A stretch of 22,200 nucleotides of DNA, taken from IMG/VR virus record IMGVR_UViG_3300046525_000104, positions 1-22,200 of that record. One strand, written 5' to 3'. The position numbers and the translations under genes were made by a program. Of the stretch, positions 6,798 to 14,098 are shown piece after piece. Position 1 is the stretch's first letter, and every line of letters begins with the position of its first letter. The notes under the pieces were generated by a model that did not search any database, was not told the DNA's origin, and was given only the letters and a program-made list of their open reading frames with translations. This DNA comes from a virus.

Positions 6798-9341
6798 ATG
6801 AGTGCCAAACTTGGAACGTTAACACTAGATCTAGTCACCAAAATTGGCAACTTTGTAGGGCCAATTAAAGAAAGTGAAAAGCAGGTCAAAACAAGCTTTG
6901 CCAGTATGAAAAAGGATGTACTTGCATATGGGGCTGTAGCAGTATCTGGTGCGACAGCAGCTGGAGCAGCAGTGTTTGCAATGGCAAAAAATTATGCTGA
7001 TGCAGCGCAGGAGTTAAAAACATTTGCAGCCATTTCTAATGCGACAACACAAGAATTTCAGGCAATGTCTGCAGCGGCTCAATCGGTAGATATTAACCCA
7101 GATAAATTGGCAGACCAATTAAAAGACTTTAATGAAAAGCTCGGAGAGTTTATTACCATCGGTTCGGGTGGTGCCGTCGACTTCTTTGAACAAATCGCTA
7201 TTCAAACGGAAGGTAGTGCTGAGGGGGCGCGAAAACTTGCACTTGAGATGCAGAACTTATCAGGCCCACAAGCACTGCAGCTTTATGTCGACAAGCTTGA
7301 GGAGGCAGGTGTTTCCCAACAGCAAATGTCTTTCTATCTGGAATCCATGGCTTCAGATACCACTAACCTGATTCCATTACTTAAAAATGGTGGGGAAGGG
7401 TTTAAATTCTGGGCAGATGCTGCAGAGCGTTATGGCTTAATCATGGATGAATCTGCGATCCAAAAAGCGTCTGAATTTAAAGTTCAGTTAAAGCTTTTAG
7501 ATATGCAGGTACAAGGGGCTAAAAATCAGTTTATCCAAGGCTTAATGCCAGCACTTGTTTCTGTTGGTGATGCGATGACAAATGGTTCAAATCAGACAAA
7601 TAGAATGTCGGATGCTGGTGAAACATTAGGGGATGTATTTAAAGGTGTAGCTGCAACAGGAATGGGTGTTTATGCGGTTGTTCAAATGCTAGCAAATGCA
7701 ATTGCAGGGCTTGCACTTACCGCAGTAGACGCCAAAAAAATGGTTGATGGGGCTGGTGAGCAGGGCTCCTTTGCCGATAGATTACCAGGAATAAAGCTTG
7801 GTAAGGCGTTAATTACTGGAGGCATCTTAGCAAAGGCACCTAATAGTGGTGTAGGAATGGCTGCCCAAGATAATCGTGCTATAGCGGATGACTCTTTAGC
7901 TGTGATTAAAAAAATGTACACGGATACAGTAAATGAGTCCGTGGCAGCACAGGCCAAATTAGACAAGTCGCAGGCTGGAGTAATTAAAGGTTCAGACGAG
8001 TGGATTAAAAAACAAAATAAGGCTGCAGATGCAACAAATGCTGCAACTAAGGCCTTAAAAGAACAGCAGGCACAGGCGCGAGATTCCATTGCATATGAAT
8101 ATTTGGATGATTTCGCAAAGTTTGCCGAAGACTATAAACGTCAGGTGACGGAAATTGGTAAAGCAAACTTTGGTGCTGAAGAGGCTTCATATATCGCTAA
8201 AGCCAAAAGCCGTTATGAGTTTGCTGAAGAAATGTATCTTCGTCAGATTACTGAGGAAATAAATACCTTTAAGTGGTCTGAAGAGGAAAAGCTTAAATAT
8301 GCGTTTGAAACACAGCGCATTATGATTAGTGAATCGGGCAAATATAATAGCGAACTGAAAGAGTTAAAGCTGAAAGCACTAGATGAACAGCATGCGATTG
8401 AGTTAAGAAAAACTCAGTGGCATGCACTTGAAATGCGCCAAACCTTAGAAGATTCAATCATAGGTCTTTCTGGTGGCGCTGATGATATTTTTGCGAAATC
8501 TACGATGACTCCGCAAGAATATTCTCAGTGGAGTCTGGAAAGTGATCGTTCAAAGGCACAAGGTTCATTAAACAACCAGCGTGTTGGTGTTGAACGAGAC
8601 ATTATGACGAGTGATACTTACACGACAGATGATGAACGTTATGAAGCACTTTTGCAGGCACATCAAGAATACCGTGATGGGTTGTATGCTTTAGATCTGC
8701 AATATGACCAGCAAGTTAAAGAACTCGCACAAAGTCAACATGATGCACAAATGGGGATATGGCAGGACTTACTGACTCGAACTGGAACCATATTTAATGA
8801 TATGGCTGCCATGGTCAAAGAAACATCTGGTGAATCTAGTGCAGCCTATAAAGCGATGTTCTTGGTGAATCAGGGTATCTCCATGGCTCAAGCACTGATT
8901 AATACTGAAGTTGCAGCCACAAAAGCCATGGCTGAGGGTGGAATGGTTGCAGGTATTCCAATGGCTACAGCAATACGTGCTTTGGGTTATACATCTGTAG
9001 CAATGATCGCTGCTCAAACCATTGCTGGTATGGCGCACGATGGTATTGATAACGTGCCATATGAAGGGACATGGCTTTTAGATAAAGGTGAGCGGGTAGT
9101 CGATAGTAGAACGAATGCTGATTTGAAGAGTTACTTGAATAATTCATCCAATTCCTCAAATGGCGACATCATCATTAATAACAATGGTTCAAACAAAGTT
9201 GCTGCAACCAAAGGTAGCGATGGGAAAACTTACGTGACGATTGAAGAAGTTGAGCAATTTGTGTCGCAATCCATAGCTAGACCGAATAGCCGAATTTCAA
9301 AAGCTGTTGGCCAAAATACTACAGCGAGTCGGAGAAGATAA
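6798..9341 (+). CDS. Tail length tape measure protein
   Basis: This 847-aa protein determines tail length, fills the tube, and is ejected at infection. The start is ATG 6798 (SAKLGTLTLDLVTKIGNFVG), with TGAGG upstream; the in-frame GTG at 6771 lies inside the terminator stem. Features: a hydrophobic Ala-rich segment at 41-63; long helical, Gln/Ala/Lys-rich stretches; a hydrophobic segment at about 285-320; and a C-terminal part at about 685-750 with alternating Ala/Met/Gly hydrophobics followed by HDGIDNVPYEGTWLLDKGER, typical of tape measure C-termini. By the usual 0.15 nm per residue it predicts a tail of about 125 nm. No lytic transglycosylase or peptidase motif was noticed. Confidence 0.93.
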   Translation: MSAKLGTLTLDLVTKIGNFVGPIKESEKQVKTSFASMKKDVLAYGAVAVSGATAAGAAVFAMAKNYADAAQELKTFAAISNATTQEFQAMSAAAQSVDINPDKLADQLKDFNEKLGEFITIGSGGAVDFFEQIAIQTEGSAEGARKLALEMQNLSGPQALQLYVDKLEEAGVSQQQMSFYLESMASDTTNLIPLLKNGGEGFKFWADAAERYGLIMDESAIQKASEFKVQLKLLDMQVQGAKNQFIQGLMPALVSVGDAMTNGSNQTNRMSDAGETLGDVFKGVAATGMGVYAVVQMLANAIAGLALTAVDAKKMVDGAGEQGSFADRLPGIKLGKALITGGILAKAPNSGVGMAAQDNRAIADDSLAVIKKMYTDTVNESVAAQAKLDKSQAGVIKGSDEWIKKQNKAADATNAATKALKEQQAQARDSIAYEYLDDFAKFAEDYKRQVTEIGKANFGAEEASYIAKAKSRYEFAEEMYLRQITEEINTFKWSEEEKLKYAFETQRIMISESGKYNSELKELKLKALDEQHAIELRKTQWHALEMRQTLEDSIIGLSGGADDIFAKSTMTPQEYSQWSLESDRSKAQGSLNNQRVGVERDIMTSDTYTTDDERYEALLQAHQEYRDGLYALDLQYDQQVKELAQSQHDAQMGIWQDLLTRTGTIFNDMAAMVKETSGESSAAYKAMFLVNQGISMAQALINTEVAATKAMAEGGMVAGIPMATAIRALGYTSVAMIAAQTIAGMAHDGIDNVPYEGTWLLDKGERVVDSRTNADLKSYLNNSSNSSNGDIIINNNGSNKVAATKGSDGKTYVTIEEVEQFVSQSIARPNSRISKAVGQNTTASRRR

Positions 9342-9399
9342 TGATTTTTTTCATGAAAACTTTTTGTTAAATTGTTCTGGATTAAATAAGGGGTGTTAA

Positions 9400-9852
9400 A
9401 TGAAAAAAATATTAGTGGGTATTTTCCTTGGGTGTTTTGCTTTTGTGAGTGGCTGTACTTCAATTCAAGTAAATAATGCGAAATCTTTTAATGCAGAATC
9501 ATTAAAGTACATTTGTATTGCGCACAATCCAAAAGTCATTATTAAAGACTTTGACGGTATTGTTGAACGAAGCTTTGCGCGTCATGGTATTAGTTCAAGA
9601 ACGTTTAATAATGAAGCCGATTTGAAAAATTGTAATACTGTATTGCATTACACAGCCTTGCGTTCTTGGGATTTTGCACCCTATATGACGTATGCACAAT
9701 TTAATTTACTTAATGATGGCCAGCAGGTTTCAGAGTCTTCTTTTAAATTAAAAGGAAACGGTGGTTTGGCGCTAAATAAATGGCGTAGCACTGAAACCAA
9801 AGTAAATGAATTGGTTGATGTTCTATTAGGTGTTAAACCGAGCGTAAATTAA
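9400..9852 (+). CDS. Small lipoprotein, probable lysogenic-conversion gene
   Basis: This 150-aa protein has a clear lipoprotein signal: MKK, a hydrophobic core ILVGIFLGCFAFV, and lipobox V-S-G-C with the modified Cys at 19. The mature part is about 130 aa with a short helix and several strands; an N-terminal motif FNAESLKYICIAHNPKV and a C-terminal segment with L-x-x-W-R-S-T-E-T-K-V-N-E-L are noticeable. It resembles small outer-membrane lipoproteins of gammaproteobacteria (the Sbal_3080-type family is a candidate, not verified). Asp at +2 is absent (Thr), so Lol sorting would send it to the outer membrane. It lies between tape measure and minor tail genes, where a tail protein is expected, and is followed by a terminator. 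The upstream promoter is unclear. Confidence 0.82.
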   Translation: MKKILVGIFLGCFAFVSGCTSIQVNNAKSFNAESLKYICIAHNPKVIIKDFDGIVERSFARHGISSRTFNNEADLKNCNTVLHYTALRSWDFAPYMTYAQFNLLNDGQQVSESSFKLKGNGGLALNKWRSTETKVNELVDVLLGVKPSVN

Positions 9853-9870
9853 ACCAGCAATGCAAATATA

Positions 9871-9892
9871 AACCACCTTCGGGTGGTTTTTT
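9871..9892 (+). terminator. Rho-independent terminator after the lipoprotein gene
   Basis: AACCACC, loop TTCG, GGTGGTT, then T-run. The stable TTCG tetraloop and 7-bp stem make this a strong terminator. The linker AATGCCTAAGGA follows and supplies the ribosome site of the next gene. Confidence 0.88.
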
Positions 9893-9910
9893 AATGCCTA
9901 AGGAAAAATC

Positions 9911-10399
9911 ATGACCTTAAATACAATGCAGCATTGTGTTCTTCAAGCTGGGTACAGCGCCAACATTGGAAATGGTGTTATTGCTCAAGTGTTGGATGGT
10001 GGAGCACCACGTTTCCGTAGAGCGTTAAAAGGAACTGTCCATAGCGGAAATGTTTCGTGGGCTGTGAATGCAACGGGATACCAGTATCTCATGGCTTTTT
10101 ACCGTGTTTGGGCAAGAAATCCAAATCAACCATTTCTAATTGATCTATGTATCGATAATGGAGTTGTTGAGCCATATGAAGCATTTTTTGATGGTAGCCC
10201 ATCGCTCACAGCTAAAAATGGAAAATCATATTCAGTCTCTGCAACTTTAATCGTTAAACCGCTTTCCACCAGTGAAGACATGGATGATCTTTTGGTTGGC
10301 GTAGGCAATGAAGGTGGTAGTTTTGTTGATCTAATGCAACCACTTGAAGAACTTGTGAATGAGGATTTACCAAATGCAATAGGAGGTTTTGATGGGTGA
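9911..10399 (+). CDS. Minor tail protein (position of lambda gpM)
   Basis: This 162-aa protein has no recognised catalytic motif. The first 120 residues are beta-rich (QAGYSANIGNGVIAQVLDGG, then W-A-V-N-A-T-G-Y-Q-Y-L-M-A-F-Y-R-V-W-A-R) with the conserved-looking L-C-I-D-N-G-V-V-E-P-Y-E-A-F-F-D-G segment, typical of proteins found between the tape measure and the DUF1833/NlpC genes of siphophages. The C-terminal 40 residues are acidic. Lambda gpM/gpL occupy this place at the tail tip. The gene overlaps the DUF1833 gene by 8 bases. Family assignment is by position, not by sequence identity. Confidence 0.75.
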   Translation: MTLNTMQHCVLQAGYSANIGNGVIAQVLDGGAPRFRRALKGTVHSGNVSWAVNATGYQYLMAFYRVWARNPNQPFLIDLCIDNGVVEPYEAFFDGSPSLTAKNGKSYSVSATLIVKPLSTSEDMDDLLVGVGNEGGSFVDLMQPLEELVNEDLPNAIGGFDG

Positions 10400-10868
10400 T
10401 TACACTTCATTCTTTTTAAACAACTATGGTGGTGCTGTCATTTTAGAGTGTTTAGAAATCACGCATTCAACATTCACTGAGCCTACACGGTTTGTTAAAA
10501 ATGATACAAATGGTGTCATTGCTGAAGGGCTTCACTACAAGTTTCAACCCATGTCAATCAAGCGAAACAATGTCAGTAATGATCTGGAGCAGACATTATC
10601 AATTACGCTTGCCGACATGGATGATAATTTTTTTAAAAAAATTCTATTGGCAATGGAAACGAATGAGCGACCAAACGTGATTTTTAAATTATTCAGTGAC
10701 CAAGACTTAACATCGCCACTGATGACCATGCAAAAACTTGAAATCGCAAGCTTATCCAAAGATGGCTCAGGGCTGGCAACATTTGAGGCTCAAGCACCAG
10801 AGCTGAATAGTGTAAAAACGGGTCGAATTTACACACTAGATGACTACCCATTGTTGCGGGGGATTTAA
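10392..10868 (+). CDS. DUF1833 family tail tip protein
   Basis: This 158-aa protein fits DUF1833, a phage tail-tip family usually found just before the NlpC/P60 and host-specificity genes. Motifs include Y-G-G-A-V-I-L-E-C-L-E-I-T-H-S near the N-terminus, F-Q-P-M-S-I-K-R-N-N-V-S-N-D-L-E-Q-T-L-S-I-T-L-A-D in the middle, and a repeat of beta strands near the end (TRIYTLDDYPLLRGI type). ATG 10392 is chosen because AGGAGG lies five bases upstream; TTG 10389 is in frame but lies between that site and the ATG. TAA shares a base with the next start (TAATG). Confidence 0.85.
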   Translation: MGDYTSFFLNNYGGAVILECLEITHSTFTEPTRFVKNDTNGVIAEGLHYKFQPMSIKRNNVSNDLEQTLSITLADMDDNFFKKILLAMETNERPNVIFKLFSDQDLTSPLMTMQKLEIASLSKDGSGLATFEAQAPELNSVKTGRIYTLDDYPLLRGI

Positions 10869-11185
10869 TGAACTTAGATCAATTTTTAGATCGCACGTGG
10901 AGTAAAACTTATACCTGCAATGAATTTGCATGTGAGGCTTGGCAGCACATTACAGGAGAGGACCTAACACAGCGGTTGCAAGATTTTCTTAATGGAATTG
11001 GTTCTTTTATTCCAATTGATGTGCCAGAAAGCCCATGTATCGTCCTATTGAACCGAAAAAATGCTGACTCCCATGTCGGCATTTTTTTTGAGGGTAAGTT
11101 ATTACATTTGACCCCAAAGGGTGTGCATTACGTTTATTTGGAAATTGCACAAAATGGGTTTCAGCAAACGAGATTTTACAAATGA
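10868..11185 (+). CDS. NlpC/P60-like cysteine peptidase of the tail tip (gpK-like)
   Basis: This 105-aa protein has the spaced residues of an NlpC/P60 fold: C17 in Y-T-C-N-E-F-A-C-E-A-W, H69 in S-H-V-G-I-F-F-E-G-K, and a third polar position at H80 in L-L-H-L-T-P-K-G-V. This is the layout of peptidases that cut peptide crosslinks of the cell wall during DNA injection. The domain is small and lacks the N-terminal JAMM-like half seen in lambda gpK. It lies between DUF1833 and TipJ genes, the normal place for gpK. Its stop overlaps the next ATG. Activity is not proven from sequence. Confidence 0.75.
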   Translation: MNLDQFLDRTWSKTYTCNEFACEAWQHITGEDLTQRLQDFLNGIGSFIPIDVPESPCIVLLNRKNADSHVGIFFEGKLLHLTPKGVHYVYLEIAQNGFQQTRFYK

Positions 11186-14040
11186 AAAAGACCGTTATTA
11201 TTTGTCGTGACCCATATGACCAAACAACATGGACCACAGAACAAGTTAGTGATGTTTGTGCATATTTAAAGCAACAGTTTGAGGTCTTTCCCGAGTTTGC
11301 CAAGATTTACCATGGTGTAGTTGCTGAAAGTCAGGATGTCACACCACGATCAGAGGCAGATATTGAAAAGTTACAACAACTCGAAGGCACCCTTTATGTG
11401 GTTGTTTATGGCGGGTGGATACAAATCATCTATTACGCTGTAGTTGCAATTATGGCTGCGTATAGTGTCTATTCGATCCTCACAATGCCGAAACCTCAAA
11501 GTCAGCAACAGGGGTCATCAAATAATGAGCTGCAAGGCCGGGCAAATAGAGCGCGTTTGAAAGGGCGTATTCCAGATATTTATGGGACAGTTCGTTCGTA
11601 CCCAGATTTAATTGCGGTTCCATATACATACTATGAAAATGGTATTGAAGTTGAAGAATGCTTGATGGCAATTGGGCGCGGATACTACCAAATTCATGAC
11701 TTCAGAGACGGAGATACGCCTACGGGTGCAATTAGTGAATCAAGTGTAAGTGTTTATGATCCAAATACACCCATTACTGGCGACACAGCTTTTTATCGAA
11801 TTGGTGATATTTTTAATAATTTACCTTTATCGATTAAAAAATCTGAATCAATTAATGGGCAATCGCTTAAACCGCCAAGCGATACGGTTATCAGTGATGA
11901 GGAAAGCAGTGCTGGGATCTACTTTACAACTGGTGGGGTGATTAACCGTAAAAATAGTGCAATCAACTTCAGCAGTTACTTTAATCCAGGTGACGCGATT
12001 ACCATTAATGGTGCGGAGTTTGGTATCGCTGATGCGATTTTATCTGGTCTCGCTACCATCAAAGCAGGTGGAATAGTCACCGTTCAAAGTGATGAAGATA
12101 TTAAGGATTATGATGACTACAAAGGATTGTTACTTACAGGTGCGACCTTTGAATACATCATTGCAACGACAGATCCTGAAACCGAAGAAGTTACCACAGA
12201 AAGCACATTCCGAGATTTATCGGGTCAATACGACGTAATTAGTGTTTCTCGATCTGCAAGTGGGTCTGGTTATCTATACACAATAACTTTAGACCAACCC
12301 AAGAACGTAAACTTTAACTGGGATTTTGTGACACAGGATCATACGATTGCTGCGGGTATTACGTTAAACCAGTCGGCAAATGGAGTTGTGTTGGATGGAG
12401 CGTATACAGTTGAATCTGTAACTGAAAGCACTATTACATTAACCACGCCAAGTGGGATTAATAGCGACTGGTTAAAGGTTCCCGATGTTCTTGGGGGTAC
12501 AACCGTTAATTTAGAATCTTCTGTTGATTTGGATTTGGTTTCTGATAAATGGGTTGGCTGGTTTGATGTGGAATTTGATGATCCAACCGAAGCTATTTTT
12601 AACTTTTACTTCCCTCAAGGCCTATACAACATGACCTCAAAAGGGAAAGTAGGTGAAGGCTTTGTTGAAATCACAATTCAGTATAAGTACTTAGGCGAGT
12701 CAACGATTCACACTCGCCAGCACTATGAGTATCGAAACGGAAATAAAGACACGTTCGGAATTACGATTCGCGAAACATTACGTGGTCTTGGTACGGGTAT
12801 TAGTTTTCGTATTGCCAAGACTCGGCAAAAGTATGGTAATTCGCCTGTTACTGAGTGCAAGGTTAAGGATGTATTCTTGGCAGTTCAGACACAGAAAAGC
12901 AGCTATCCGGATGTAACGGTTGTAAGGACCCGGACAGTCGCAACTGATGGTGCTTTATCAGTAAAGGAACGCAAAGCAAATTGCTTGGTGACTAGAAAAC
13001 TGCCGCTTGATGGTATTGGAGCCTTAGTTGCAACAAAAGATGCAGGGCAGGCTCTAATCAATATGGCGTTTGATCCGTATATTGGCCGACGTTCAAATAA
13101 TGAAATTGATGTTGAGCAAATAAAGGCTGAAATTGAAACAATTAAGGCTTACTTCGACTCAAATGCACCTGCAGAATTTAGCTATACATTTGATGATGCT
13201 GGGCTTAGTTTTGAAGAGCAAGCGGGGATGGTGGCCAGTGCATGTTTTGCAGAATGCTACCGCTATGGCAATAAGTTGAGAATGCGTTTTGAGCAACCAC
13301 AAGAGACTTCAGTCTTGCTTTTTAACCATCGCAATAAAGTGCCTCAATCTGAGAAGAGAACTTATACCTTTGGTATCCAAAAAGATTATGACGGGATTAA
13401 GCTTGAATACACCGATCCAGATGATGATGAGCGCGTGAATTATTATCTGAGTTATAACCCGGCTACAGGTGAAGTTACAGAAGACAGTTCTGCAACCAAT
13501 CCTTTAGAGATTACGACTTCTGGTATTCGCAATGTTGCTGTAGCAAAGACGCGTGCATGGCGGGAGTGGAATAAACTTCAACATCAACGTGTATCTGTTG
13601 ATTTTGATGCATTGGATGAAAGTGAATTGCTAATGCGTAATGATCGTGTCTTGGTTGCTGATAATACGGTGATTTCAACACAAGATGGAGAGGTGGTTAG
13701 CCAAAATGGTTTTACCTTAACTTTATCTCAGAATGTAGAGTTTAAAGATGGGGTGGATTATTACTGCTTCTTACAGCTTTCAGATGGATCAACACAATCG
13801 ATTTTGTGTCACCCTGGGGAAATGACCAATGAAATCATTCTGACCGAATCACCACGTTTGCCGCTGGTGATTGACCCGGATAGATATGTCAAAACCTTGT
13901 ACACAGTGGTTGAGTCGACTGATACAGATAAACAGGCTTTCATGCTGACAGAAATGTCACCAAATGATCAGATGACGAATAAGCTAACCTGCATCAATTA
14001 CGATGCGCGTTATTATGCAAATGATCACAACTATATCTAA
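11182..14040 (+). CDS. Host-specificity protein J (TipJ family)
   Basis: This 952-aa protein forms the central tail-tip fibre and often sets receptor choice. Residues 1-75 form a soluble lead, then a hydrophobic segment at about 78-101 (YYAVVAIMAAYSVYSIL), as in lambda gpI, which suggests gpI-like sequence fused to the front. The TipJ signature starts at about 118 (GRANRARLKGRIPDIYGTV, then YPDLIAVPYTYYENGIEVEE, then G-R-G-Y-Y-Q-I-H-D-F-R-D-G-D-T-P). A long beta-rich middle and a C-terminal fibronectin-like/Ig-like part follow. ATGA overlap with the peptidase gene points to coupled translation. A terminator follows. Confidence 0.9.
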   Translation: MKKTVIICRDPYDQTTWTTEQVSDVCAYLKQQFEVFPEFAKIYHGVVAESQDVTPRSEADIEKLQQLEGTLYVVVYGGWIQIIYYAVVAIMAAYSVYSILTMPKPQSQQQGSSNNELQGRANRARLKGRIPDIYGTVRSYPDLIAVPYTYYENGIEVEECLMAIGRGYYQIHDFRDGDTPTGAISESSVSVYDPNTPITGDTAFYRIGDIFNNLPLSIKKSESINGQSLKPPSDTVISDEESSAGIYFTTGGVINRKNSAINFSSYFNPGDAITINGAEFGIADAILSGLATIKAGGIVTVQSDEDIKDYDDYKGLLLTGATFEYIIATTDPETEEVTTESTFRDLSGQYDVISVSRSASGSGYLYTITLDQPKNVNFNWDFVTQDHTIAAGITLNQSANGVVLDGAYTVESVTESTITLTTPSGINSDWLKVPDVLGGTTVNLESSVDLDLVSDKWVGWFDVEFDDPTEAIFNFYFPQGLYNMTSKGKVGEGFVEITIQYKYLGESTIHTRQHYEYRNGNKDTFGITIRETLRGLGTGISFRIAKTRQKYGNSPVTECKVKDVFLAVQTQKSSYPDVTVVRTRTVATDGALSVKERKANCLVTRKLPLDGIGALVATKDAGQALINMAFDPYIGRRSNNEIDVEQIKAEIETIKAYFDSNAPAEFSYTFDDAGLSFEEQAGMVASACFAECYRYGNKLRMRFEQPQETSVLLFNHRNKVPQSEKRTYTFGIQKDYDGIKLEYTDPDDDERVNYYLSYNPATGEVTEDSSATNPLEITTSGIRNVAVAKTRAWREWNKLQHQRVSVDFDALDESELLMRNDRVLVADNTVISTQDGEVVSQNGFTLTLSQNVEFKDGVDYYCFLQLSDGSTQSILCHPGEMTNEIILTESPRLPLVIDPDRYVKTLYTVVESTDTDKQAFMLTEMSPNDQMTNKLTCINYDARYYANDHNYI

Positions 14041-14058
14041 TTTATATTAAACGCAAGG

Positions 14059-14080
14059 CCGCCTTAATGGGCGGTTTTTT
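14059..14080 (+). terminator. Rho-independent terminator after the TipJ gene
   Basis: CCGCC, loop TTAATG, GGCGG, then six T. The following linker ATTGCTTGGAGAA supplies the ribosome site of the tail fibre gene. Confidence 0.88.
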
Positions 14081-14098
14081 ATTGCTTGGAGAAAAGTA

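Noticed and set aside
7682-8089. Leftward ORF of 135 aa inside the tape measure gene
   Set aside because: It is the antisense shadow of an Ala-rich reading frame; composition is biased and no ribosome site or family is seen.
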